Source: Caulobacterales bacterium 32-69-10 (GTDB lineage Bacteria; Pseudomonadota; Alphaproteobacteria; Caulobacterales; Caulobacteraceae). From it: DNA of 64,000 bases. Below the pieces are notes generated by a model. That model saw only the letters and a list, made by a program, of their open reading frames with translations, was not told the DNA's origin and did no database searches. The DNA lies in the NCBI GenBank assembly GCA_002280485.1, contig NCED01000008.1:1-64000 (forward strand), in the 5' to 3' direction. Positions 43,301 to 51,279 of the stretch are shown here, piece after piece. Both the position numbers and the translations under genes were made by a program. The first letter of the stretch is position 1, and every line of letters begins with the position of its first letter.

Positions 43301-45684
43301 GCAGCGCACCGAAGCTTCGCATCGACCAGATCGTCCGCCGCGAGCAGCAGGCCGGCTCGCGCCTGCCCTACGCCCGCCACGTCGACGACAACACCATCGA
43401 GACCCGCGACGGCATGCTGATGCAGGTGATCCACCTGGCCGGCCTGCCGTTCGAGACCGCCGAGACCGACGAGCTCAACTACCGCAAGGCCGTGCGCGAC
43501 ACCCTGCTGCGCGGCCTCGCCTCCTCCCGCTTCGCCCTCTACCACCATGTCGTCCGCCGCGAGGTGACGCCCTCGGTGGAAGGCGAGTTCGCCGACGATT
43601 TCTCGCGTTCGCTGAACGACGCCTGGAAAGAGCGGCTGGCGGCCAAGAAACTCTACGTCAACGACCTGTTCCTGACCCTCGTCCGCCGCCCTCTGCAGGG
43701 CAAGGTCGGGCTGATCGATCAGGCCGTCACCCTGTTCCGCGGCGCCGCCGACGGCCCCGAGGTCCAGGCCGCCCGCGCCCACGACCTGCGCGAGCTGGGC
43801 GGCGCCCGCGAGACCATGCTGTCGGTGCTGGCCCCCTATGGCGCGCGCCTGCTCGGGGTCTACGACACCGAGAACGGCCCCTGCTCGGAGCCGCTGGAGT
43901 TCCTCTCCACCCTGTTCAACGGCGAGATGCGCCCGGTCCTGCTGCCGCAGCAGGATCTGGGCAACTACCTGCCCTACCGCCGGGTGAGCTTCGGCCTCGA
44001 GGCCATGGAGCTGTCCAAGGCCGGCGCCCTGCCCCGCGGCTTCGCGGCCATGGTGTCGGTGAAGGACTATCCGGCCCAGACCGGCCCGGGAATGCTGGAC
44101 GACCTGCTGCGACTGCCGCACGAGATGACGCTCACCCAGAGCTTCGCCTTCGTCGACCGCCAGGCGACCCTGGACAGGATGAACCTGTCGCTGCGCCGCA
44201 TGCGCGCCGCCGACGACGAGGCGATGTCCCTACGTGCCGGCCTGGCCCAGGCGAAAGACGACGTCGCCGCCGGGCGGGCCGCCTTCGGCGAGCACCACCT
44301 GTCGGTGATGGTCAAGGCCGATAGCCTCGCCGGGCTGAACGAGGCGGTCGGCGAGGTCCAGTCGGCCTTCACTGAGCTCGGCGTCATCTCGGTGCGCGAA
44401 GACGTCAATCTGGAGCCGGCTTTCTGGGCCCAGTTCCCCGGCAATTTCAAGGACATCGCCCGGCGGGCGACCATCTCCACCGCCAATTTCGCCGGGCTCG
44501 CCTCGGGCCATAACTTTCCGCTCGGCAAGGCCGAGGGCAACCATTGGGGCCCGGCGGTCACCGTGCTGGAGACCACCTCGGCCGGCCCCTACTACTTCAA
44601 CTTCCACAAGGGCGACCTGGGCAACTTCACCATCATCGGGCCGTCCGGCTCGGGCAAGACGGTGGTGCTGGGCTTCCTCCTCGCCCAGGCCCAGAAGTTC
44701 GCCCCCCGCACGGTGTTCTTCGACAAGGACCGCGGCGCCGAGATCTTCCTGCGCTCCATCGGCGGCCGCTACGAGACCCTGCGTCCCGGGCACGCCACCG
44801 GCTTCAACCCCCTGCGGCTGGAAGACACCCCGGCCAACCGGCGCTTCCTGACCGAATGGGTCGGCCGCCTCGTCACGGCGGGGGGCGAGACCCTGTCGCC
44901 TGAGGATACGGCGCGGATCAAGGACGGGGTCGACGCCAACTTCGACCAGGCCCTGCCCTACCGCCGCCTGCGCTACTTCGCCGAACTGTTCCGGGGCGAG
45001 CGCCGCCCCGACGCCGCCGACCTTTCGGCGCGGCTGGCGCCCTGGTGGGGGACCGGCGAGCGGGCCTGGCTGTTCGACAACGACGACGACCGGCTCGACC
45101 TCGACGCCATGACGATCGGGTTCGACATGACCCAGATCCTGGACGATCCGACCGCGCGCACCCCGGCCATGATGTACCTGTTCCACCGCGTGGAGCAGCG
45201 CCTGGACGGCCAGCCGACCCTGATCGTCATCGACGAAGGCTGGAAGGCCCTGGATGACGAGGTCTTCGTCGGCAAGATCAAGGACTGGGAAAAGACCATC
45301 CGCAAGCGCAACGGGGTGATCGGCTTCGCCACCCAGAGCGCCGCCGACGCCCTGTCGTCGAAGATCGCCAGCGCCATCATCGAGCAGGCGGCGACCCAGA
45401 TCTTCATGGCCAACCCCAAGGCGCAGGAAGCCGAGTACTGCACCGGCTTCGGCCTGACCGCCCACGAATACGAGCTGATCAAGTCCCTGCCCGACACCGC
45501 CCGCTGCTTCCTGATCAAGCACGGGACCGACAGCGTCGTGGCGCGGCTGAACCTGGCGGGCAGCCCTGAGCTGCTCACCGTTCTGTCCGGGCGCGAGAAG
45601 ACCGTTCGCATCCTCGACGACCTGCGCCGCGACCTCGGCGACGATCCGGCCGGCTGGATGCAGAAGCTGGTGGGACGCGCCTGA
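43297..45684 (+). CDS. virB4: Type IV secretion ATPase VirB4
   Basis: 795 residues from the ATG overlapping virB3. The N-terminal half is the VirB4-specific CagE/TrbE/VirB domain. Walker A GPSGSGKTV is at 448-456 and Walker B IVIDEGWKAL at about 643-652 (acids 646-647). The FATQSAADALSS block and a C-terminal FLIKHG follow. It is an inner-membrane-associated hexameric ATPase that extracts pilin and powers substrate transfer. A start at 43225 would lie inside virB3 and is rejected. Confidence 0.94.
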   Translation: MSSAPKLRIDQIVRREQQAGSRLPYARHVDDNTIETRDGMLMQVIHLAGLPFETAETDELNYRKAVRDTLLRGLASSRFALYHHVVRREVTPSVEGEFADDFSRSLNDAWKERLAAKKLYVNDLFLTLVRRPLQGKVGLIDQAVTLFRGAADGPEVQAARAHDLRELGGARETMLSVLAPYGARLLGVYDTENGPCSEPLEFLSTLFNGEMRPVLLPQQDLGNYLPYRRVSFGLEAMELSKAGALPRGFAAMVSVKDYPAQTGPGMLDDLLRLPHEMTLTQSFAFVDRQATLDRMNLSLRRMRAADDEAMSLRAGLAQAKDDVAAGRAAFGEHHLSVMVKADSLAGLNEAVGEVQSAFTELGVISVREDVNLEPAFWAQFPGNFKDIARRATISTANFAGLASGHNFPLGKAEGNHWGPAVTVLETTSAGPYYFNFHKGDLGNFTIIGPSGSGKTVVLGFLLAQAQKFAPRTVFFDKDRGAEIFLRSIGGRYETLRPGHATGFNPLRLEDTPANRRFLTEWVGRLVTAGGETLSPEDTARIKDGVDANFDQALPYRRLRYFAELFRGERRPDAADLSARLAPWWGTGERAWLFDNDDDRLDLDAMTIGFDMTQILDDPTARTPAMMYLFHRVEQRLDGQPTLIVIDEGWKALDDEVFVGKIKDWEKTIRKRNGVIGFATQSAADALSSKIASAIIEQAATQIFMANPKAQEAEYCTGFGLTAHEYELIKSLPDTARCFLIKHGTDSVVARLNLAGSPELLTVLSGREKTVRILDDLRRDLGDDPAGWMQKLVGRA

Positions 45685-46883
45685 TGGCGGCCCTGTGCCC
45701 GGCCCCCGGCGACGACATCGGCCTGGTCCGCGGCCTGATGGCCACGGTGGACTGCAACGTCGGCGCCCTGACCCGCGAGGGCTATGGCGTGCTGTCGCAG
45801 CCGGGCGGCGTGGTCATGGCCGTGATGGTCAGCCTGATGACGATGTACGTGGCCTTCATCGGCTATCGCATGCTGCTCGGTCGCAGCCCGCTGCACATCG
45901 GCGAGCTGACCATGTCGGCCCTGAAGATCGGCGTGGTCATCGTGCTGGCCTCCAACTGGGCCGCCTATCAGACCGTGGTCTACGACACCCTGTTCAAGGG
46001 CCCGGCCCAGCTAGCGTCCATGCTGATGAACGCGGTCCAGCCTGAAGGTTCGGCCTTCCGCGGCGATCCCTTCGACGGGCTGCAGGTCGCCTTCGACGAA
46101 CTGCAGCGGTCCGCCTCGGCCTTCGCCGGCCGGGCGGGCGCCCAGGCCTCGCCCTTCGTCGGCGGGGTCGGCTTCGGCGCCTTCGCCCTCAACAGCTCGG
46201 CCATGCTGATGCTGCTCTCCAGCCTCGGCGTCGTCCTGGCCTCCAAGATCGTCCTGGCCGTCCTCCTGGCCCTCGCGCCTCTCGTCGCCGGCCTCCTGCT
46301 GTTCGACGCCACCCGCGGCGTGGTCGAGGGCTGGCTCAAGGCGGCGGTGGTGTTCTCGATCGCGCCCTTCCTGGCCACCCTGTTCCTGGCCCTGCAGCTG
46401 ACCCTGATGGAGCCGACCCTCATCGCCCTGGCTGCCGCCCGCGGCGAGGGCCGCACCGAGCTGGCCCACGCCGTCGGCGCCCTGGTGCTGATGAGCGTCT
46501 TCCTCTGCGTCCTCGCCGGCGCCGGGATCGCCGCCGTCATGCTGGCCGCCGGGGTGCGCCTGCCGCGCAAGGGCTCCGACGCGGCCGCGTCAGCGACCCG
46601 GTCGACCTCGACCGCCTCGTCCACCTCCACCGCCGCCCCCGCGGAGATGCAGAGCCGCGTCGCCGCCGTGGCCGCCGCCGCCGCCGCCATGGAGCGCCGC
46701 GACACGGCCGCTCCGCGCGCCGGCCGCAGCCAGACCACCGACCGCCGCATCACCCTCGGCGCCGACCGCACATCCACCCCCGCCGCGGCCGTCGCCGGCG
46801 GGACCACCCCACCCCTGGGCCAGAGCTACCGCAGGGCCTCCGCCCCGCGCCGCTCGGCCGCTGCCTCCCGGAGGGACCGGTGA
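45684..46883 (+). CDS. virB6: Type IV secretion channel protein VirB6
   Basis: 399 residues with at least five long hydrophobic segments, including VMAVMVSLMTMYVAFIGYRM, MSALKIGVVIVLASNWAAYQ and LVLMSVFLCVLAGAGIAAVM. A periplasmic loop lies between the second and third, and the TrbL/VirB6 pattern ALAPLVAGLLLFDATRGVVE is present. The last 100 residues are a low-complexity Ala/Thr/Ser/Arg tail. The start overlaps the virB4 stop by one base. Forms part of the inner-membrane pore. Confidence 0.87.
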   Translation: MAALCPAPGDDIGLVRGLMATVDCNVGALTREGYGVLSQPGGVVMAVMVSLMTMYVAFIGYRMLLGRSPLHIGELTMSALKIGVVIVLASNWAAYQTVVYDTLFKGPAQLASMLMNAVQPEGSAFRGDPFDGLQVAFDELQRSASAFAGRAGAQASPFVGGVGFGAFALNSSAMLMLLSSLGVVLASKIVLAVLLALAPLVAGLLLFDATRGVVEGWLKAAVVFSIAPFLATLFLALQLTLMEPTLIALAAARGEGRTELAHAVGALVLMSVFLCVLAGAGIAAVMLAAGVRLPRKGSDAAASATRSTSTASSTSTAAPAEMQSRVAAVAAAAAAMERRDTAAPRAGRSQTTDRRITLGADRTSTPAAAVAGGTTPPLGQSYRRASAPRRSAAASRRDR

Positions 46884-47626
46884 ACGCCGAGATCGCCACC
46901 GCCGAACGCCGGCGCCAGACCTATTATACGGACGCCGCCACCTGGGCCGGCGACGTCAACGGCCGCCTGAGGGCCTCCGCCAAGATCGCCTGGATCGCGG
47001 CCGGCGCGGCGGGACTGATCGCGGTGCTCGAAGCCGTGGCGCTGGTCACGCTGATGCCGCTGAAGACGGTGCAGCCCTATACGATCCTGGTCGACCGCAA
47101 CACGGGCTATGTCGAGGCCGCCACCGGCCTGAAGCCCGGCCCGCTGACCCAGGACGCCGCCGTGACCCAGGCCAGCCTGGTCGCCTACGTCACCGCCCGC
47201 GAGACCTTCGACCGGACCGACCTGAACGAGAACTTCCGCAAGGTCCAGCTGCTCTCCGCGGGGGACGCCCGCGAGGGCTATCTGCGCGAGATGAGCGCCA
47301 ACAATCCGCAAAGCCCCGTCAAGACCAACACCGCCGACACCACCGTCCAGACGGTGATCAAGAGCGTGTCCCTGCTGAACCCTACGTCGGCCCTCGTCCG
47401 CTTCGACACCGTGCGGCGGAGTGGGGGCCAGGCGGCCGGGGAGATGCGCCCCTACAGCGCGGTGATCAGCTTCCGCTACAGCGGGGCCCCGATGAAGATG
47501 GCCGACCGGTTCGTGAATCCGCTGGGCTTCCAGGTGACCCGCTACCGTCGCGACGCCGAAACGACCGGTTCGATCCCGACGCCGTCCGGTCTTTCGACCC
47601 AAAGCCCCCGGGGTCCCCTGTCGTGA
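46880..47626 (+). CDS. virB8: Type IV secretion protein VirB8
   Basis: 248 residues from a GTG that overlaps the virB6 stop (GTGA). A short cytoplasmic N-terminus, one membrane helix (KIAWIAAGAAGLIAVLEAVA) and a periplasmic domain with the conserved TVQPYTILVDRNTGYVEAAT and the late VNPLGFQVTRYRRDAE. It nucleates the inner-membrane complex. No VirB7 lipoprotein gene lies between this gene and virB9. Confidence 0.9.
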   Translation: MNAEIATAERRRQTYYTDAATWAGDVNGRLRASAKIAWIAAGAAGLIAVLEAVALVTLMPLKTVQPYTILVDRNTGYVEAATGLKPGPLTQDAAVTQASLVAYVTARETFDRTDLNENFRKVQLLSAGDAREGYLREMSANNPQSPVKTNTADTTVQTVIKSVSLLNPTSALVRFDTVRRSGGQAAGEMRPYSAVISFRYSGAPMKMADRFVNPLGFQVTRYRRDAETTGSIPTPSGLSTQSPRGPLS

Positions 47627-48426
47627 AACCGGTGACCCTCGCCATGGTCGCGGCCCTGGGCGTCGCCTCCGCGGCGCAGGCGGCGGACCAGCCGGTCCCC
47701 GGCCCCCTCGACCCGCGCATCCGCACGGTCCAGTACGACCCCGACCAGGTGGTGCAGCTGCGCGGCTGGTTCGGCTTCCAGCAGATGATCGAGTTCGCCC
47801 CGGACGAGCGGATCGAGAACGTCTCGATCGGCGACGCCATGGGCTGGCAGGTGACGCCCAACAAGCGCGCCAACATCCTGTTCCTCAAGCCGATCGACCG
47901 CTCGGCGGTGACCAATATGACGGTGGTCACCAATCTGCGCCGCTACGCCTTCGACCTCGTCGTCGCCACCGAACGGGCGCGTCCGGACGCCATGGCCTAT
48001 GTGGTGCGCTTCCGCTACCCGCAGGCCGGCCCGGTCCAGGTGGTCGAGGTCGAGCCCCCGGCCCCACAGGCCGAGGTGATCGGCCCCGAGAGCTGGAACT
48101 TCGCCTATACCTATACCGGCTCGAAGGAGATCCTGCCGTCCAAGGTGTTCGACGATGGCCGCTCGACCTTCTTCTCCTGGCCCGCCACCGTCTCGGTCCC
48201 CGGCATCTTCGCTGTCGGGACCGAAGGCGGCGAGAGCCTCGTCAACTACGCCGTGCGCGGTCAGTATCTGGTGGTCGACCAGATCTCCCCTCGCTTCGTC
48301 CTGCGCAGCGGCAAGTCGGTGACCACCGTGGTCAACGACGCCTTCGCCATTCCCCAGGGCGGGCCGGGCTCGCCCCAGCCGGCGGCGGCGAAGAAGCGCG
48401 GCCTTCGGCTCGGCCTGTTCAAATGA
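47623..48426 (+). CDS. virB9: Type IV secretion protein VirB9
   Basis: 267 residues, start GTG overlapping virB8 (GTGA). A signal peptide (VAALGVASAAQAA) is followed by the N-terminal domain start DPRIRTVQYDPDQVVQLRGW, then NKRANILFLKP, and the C-terminal domain SWNFAYTYTGSKEILPSKVF plus DGRSTFFSWP. It forms the outer-membrane core ring with VirB10, normally with VirB7. Ends in a basic tail. Confidence 0.92.
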   Translation: MKPVTLAMVAALGVASAAQAADQPVPGPLDPRIRTVQYDPDQVVQLRGWFGFQQMIEFAPDERIENVSIGDAMGWQVTPNKRANILFLKPIDRSAVTNMTVVTNLRRYAFDLVVATERARPDAMAYVVRFRYPQAGPVQVVEVEPPAPQAEVIGPESWNFAYTYTGSKEILPSKVFDDGRSTFFSWPATVSVPGIFAVGTEGGESLVNYAVRGQYLVVDQISPRFVLRSGKSVTTVVNDAFAIPQGGPGSPQPAAAKKRGLRLGLFK

Positions 48427-49592
48427 CCGACAACCGCGACCCCCGGACCCTGGGCATAGGCCCCCCCGACGACCTGGCCTTCGCCAACGCCGAGGCCGGC
48501 CCCGTGGTCGCGCGCCAGAGCGGGGCCCTGCCTACCGCCTTTGTCGCCCTGGCCGTCGTCCTGCTCGGCTTCCTCGCCTTCATGTGGATGAGCGGCCAGC
48601 GCACCCAGCGCGAGGCGACGCCGATCACCGCGCCGGTGGCCAACGCGCCCCAGATGGCGGCCGGCCCGCCGCCGGTGGAGCTGGCCGAGCCGGCCCCGGC
48701 CTACACGCCCCCGGCGCCTCAGTTCACCATCCAGAACACCCTGCCGCCCTACCCGTCGCCGCAGACGGTGGGACCCCTGACCCCGCAACCCGACCCTAAC
48801 CAGCGCCGCCGCGCCCCCGCCATGGTCGTCGACCTCGGCCCGGCCCCAGCCGAGGCGTCCACAGCCGCCGTGGCCGTCCCAGCCGGCGCCGGCGCCCAGC
48901 CCGCAGGCGCCGCGGCCGACACCGACCCCAAGGCGGACGCCATGAGCGGCATCGCCGCCGAGGACCGCTTCGCCGCCCGCGTCGGCTCGGGCGCGGCCGA
49001 GCGCGTCCGCGCCACCACCTTGCGCAACCTCGACCTCCTGGTGCCGCAGGGCGCTGTGATCCCCGGGGTGCTGGAGACCGCCATCAATTCCGACCTGCCG
49101 GGCTTCGCCCGGGCCGTGGTCAGCCGCGACGTGCGCGGCTTCGACGGGACCCAGGTCCTGATCCCCCGCGGCTCGCGCTTGATCGGCCAGTACAAGTCGG
49201 GCCTGGCGCTGGGGGCCTCGCGGGTCTTCGTCATCTGGACGCGGGTGATCCGCCCCGACGGGGTGTCGATCCAGATCGGGTCTCCCGGCACGGACGATCT
49301 CGGCCGCGCCGGCGTGACCGGCCAGATCGACCGTCACTTCTTCAGCCGGTTCGGCGGCTCGATCCTGCTGTCCGTGCTCAACGCCGGGCTCTTCGCCCTG
49401 TCGGACAACCGGCCCACCGCCCAGGTGGTGATCGGCTCGTCCAGCGACGCCACCAACGTCGCCTCCAGCGCCCTGACCGCCGACCAGTCCCGGCCGCCGA
49501 CGGTGAAGACCCCGCAAGGCTCGCCGATCCGGATCTTCGTCGCCCGCGACCTGGATTTCTCCGGTGTGGCCAAGGTGGTCGCGGCGAAGTAA
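48423..49592 (+). CDS. virB10: Type IV secretion protein VirB10
   Basis: 389 residues. The ATG overlaps the virB9 stop. An N-terminal cytoplasmic tail, one membrane helix (AFVALAVVLLGFLAFMWM), a proline-rich periplasmic region and the TrbI-like barrel follow. The barrel includes LVPQGAVIPGVLETAINSDL, VLIPRGSRLIGQYKSGLALG and SRFGGSILLSVLNAGLFAL (antenna helix region), ending with IRIFVARDLDFSGV. It spans both membranes and gates the channel. About 80 bases separate it from virB11. Confidence 0.93.
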   Translation: MTDNRDPRTLGIGPPDDLAFANAEAGPVVARQSGALPTAFVALAVVLLGFLAFMWMSGQRTQREATPITAPVANAPQMAAGPPPVELAEPAPAYTPPAPQFTIQNTLPPYPSPQTVGPLTPQPDPNQRRRAPAMVVDLGPAPAEASTAAVAVPAGAGAQPAGAAADTDPKADAMSGIAAEDRFAARVGSGAAERVRATTLRNLDLLVPQGAVIPGVLETAINSDLPGFARAVVSRDVRGFDGTQVLIPRGSRLIGQYKSGLALGASRVFVIWTRVIRPDGVSIQIGSPGTDDLGRAGVTGQIDRHFFSRFGGSILLSVLNAGLFALSDNRPTAQVVIGSSSDATNVASSALTADQSRPPTVKTPQGSPIRIFVARDLDFSGVAKVVAAK

Positions 49593-49672
49593 TCGGCGCG
49601 GAAGCTCCAGTTATCGACCAGTTTTTTAACGCGCTGCTGCCATAGTGGCTAAGCCCGTAGAAGGCGGGTTGT

Positions 49673-50686
49673 ATGAACAGTGAGCTTATGAACGCCCCCG
49701 CCTCGACCCAAGGCTTCTATCTACAGGCCTATCTCGCCCCCTTCGCAGCTCTGCTGGAGCGGACCGACGTCACCGACATCTTCGTCAACCGCCCGGGCGA
49801 GATGTGGGTCGAGACCCTCGGCGGCGGCCTTGAGCGCCACGACGCCCCCGATCTGGACGAGACCATCCTGCTGCGCCTGGCCCGCCAGATCGCCAGCCTG
49901 ACCCACCAGGGCGTCAGCCGTGAACATCCCCTGCTGTCGGCCTCCCTGCCCGGCGGCGAACGGGTCCAGATCGTGGCCCCTCCGGCCACCCGCGGCCCCA
50001 TGGCGCTGGCGATCCGCAAACAGGTCGTGGCCGACCTGACCCTCGGCGACTACGCCAAGTCCGGCGCCCTCGACAGCGCCCGCCGCAGCGGCTTCGAAGA
50101 GCGGAGCAACATCGACCAGCACCTCGAGGCCCTGCTCGACAACGGCGACGTCGCCGGTTTCCTGTCGGACGCCGTGCGGGCCCGCAAGAACATGGTGATC
50201 GCCGGCGGCACCTCCACCGGCAAGACCACCTTCCTGAACGCCCTGCTCAAGGAAGTGCCCGACCACGAGCGCCTGATCGTCATCGAGGACACCCCCGAAG
50301 TCCAGATCGCCCACGCCAACGCCGTCGGCCTCGTCGCCGTCCGCGGCGGTCAGGGCGAGGCCAGGGTCACCGTCGAAGACCTGCTGCAGGCCTCGCTGCG
50401 CATGCGGCCGGACCGGATCATCATGGGCGAACTGCGCGGGGCCGAGGCCTATAGCTTCCTGCGCGCGGTCAATACCGGCCACCCCGGCTCGATCACCACC
50501 GTCCACGCCGACAGCCCCAAGGGGGCGCTGGACCAGCTGGCCCTCATGGTGCTGCAGGCCGGGGTGAACCTCGGCCGCACCGAGATCGTCGACTATGTGC
50601 AGGGCGTGGTCGAGGTCTTCGTCCAGCTCTCCCGCCGCGACGGCCGCCGCGTGGTGTCCGAGATCGCGTTTCGGCCGCAGGGCTGA
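49673..50686 (+). CDS. virB11: Type IV secretion ATPase VirB11
   Basis: 337 residues. N-terminal domain YLAPFAALLERTDVTDIFVN, Walker A GGTSTGKTT at 178-186, Asp box VIEDTPEVQI, Walker B-like RPDRIIMGELRGAEAYSFLR, and the His box GSITTVHADSP. It is the hexameric traffic ATPase that powers pilus assembly and transfer from the cytoplasmic face. The start ATG 49673 has AAGGCGGG upstream. The 80-base gap before it is longer than others in the operon and may carry its own promoter. It is the last virB gene here; no virD4 coupling protein follows. Confidence 0.94.
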   Translation: MNSELMNAPASTQGFYLQAYLAPFAALLERTDVTDIFVNRPGEMWVETLGGGLERHDAPDLDETILLRLARQIASLTHQGVSREHPLLSASLPGGERVQIVAPPATRGPMALAIRKQVVADLTLGDYAKSGALDSARRSGFEERSNIDQHLEALLDNGDVAGFLSDAVRARKNMVIAGGTSTGKTTFLNALLKEVPDHERLIVIEDTPEVQIAHANAVGLVAVRGGQGEARVTVEDLLQASLRMRPDRIIMGELRGAEAYSFLRAVNTGHPGSITTVHADSPKGALDQLALMVLQAGVNLGRTEIVDYVQGVVEVFVQLSRRDGRRVVSEIAFRPQG

Positions 50687-50735
50687 CCAGCGCCTTCGCC
50701 CGGCCTCAGCCGGACGCGTGTGTTCTTGCCTGTGG

Positions 50736-50751
50736 GTACGCGATCGCGTAC
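50736..50751. promoter_or_regulatory. Perfect 16-bp palindrome, putative YefM-YoeB operator
   Basis: GTACGCGATCGCGTAC equals its own reverse complement over all 16 bases and ends 9 bases before the antitoxin ATG. YefM-type antitoxins bind palindromes over their own promoter, often containing a GTAC core, so this is the expected autoregulatory site. Confidence 0.7.
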
Positions 50752-50760
50752 AAGACAACT

Positions 50761-51015
50761 ATGCGCACCACTTCCTACAGCGATCTTCGGAAGAACCTTG
50801 CGACTATGCTCGACAGCGTGATCGCCGACCATGCACCCGTGATCATCACCCGCGACAAGGGCAAGCCCGCCGCTGTTCTGATGTCCCTTGAGGACTTCGC
50901 CTCCTACGAGGAGACGCGCTACCTGCTCCGCAGCCCGGCGAACGCCGAGCGGCTGATCGGCGCCGTCAGCGAGCTCGACCAGGGCGGCGGGCGCGAGCAA
51001 CACCTCGACGAATGA
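50761..51015 (+). CDS. yefM: Antitoxin, Phd/YefM family
   Basis: 84 residues. The DNA-binding N-terminus [20 protein letters not shown] and the conserved [20 protein letters not shown] followed by ASYEET are typical of YefM. The C-terminal part ([19 protein letters not shown]) wraps and neutralises the toxin. Its 3' end overlaps the toxin start by four bases (ATGA). It likely represses its own promoter through the upstream palindrome. It is located between virB11 and a convergent glycosyltransferase. Confidence 0.93.
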   Translation: MRTTSYSDLRKNLATMLDSVIADHAPVIITRDKGKPAAVLMSLEDFASYEETRYLLRSPANAERLIGAVSELDQGGGREQHLDE

Positions 51016-51266
51016 AGCTGATTTTCAGCCAACAGGCGTGGGAGGATTACCTTCACTGGCAACCCCAGGACCGGAAATTGCTGGAGCGGATCAACGGCCT
51101 CATCAAGGAGTGCCAGCGCACCCCGTTCCAGGGGACGGGCAAGCCCGAACCGCTACGGGGCCCTTTGTCGGGCTGGTGGTCGCGCCGCATCACCCAGGAG
51201 CACCGGCTGGTCTACCGCGCCACGGAGGACGGCCTTCTCATCGCGCAGTGTCGCTATCATTACTGA
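51012..51266 (+). CDS. yoeB: Toxin, YoeB family mRNA interferase
   Basis: 84 residues, the exact length of E. coli YoeB. The ribosome-dependent RNase residues are all present: Glu46 in GKPEPLRG, Glu63 and Arg65 in TQEHRLVYR, and the C-terminal His83-Tyr84 in CRYHY. It cuts mRNA in the ribosomal A site when not bound by YefM. Translationally coupled to the antitoxin. Its stop is 13 bases from the stop of the convergent GT2 gene. Confidence 0.94.
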   Translation: MKLIFSQQAWEDYLHWQPQDRKLLERINGLIKECQRTPFQGTGKPEPLRGPLSGWWSRRITQEHRLVYRATEDGLLIAQCRYHY

Positions 51267-51279
51267 TCAGCCTTGAGCC

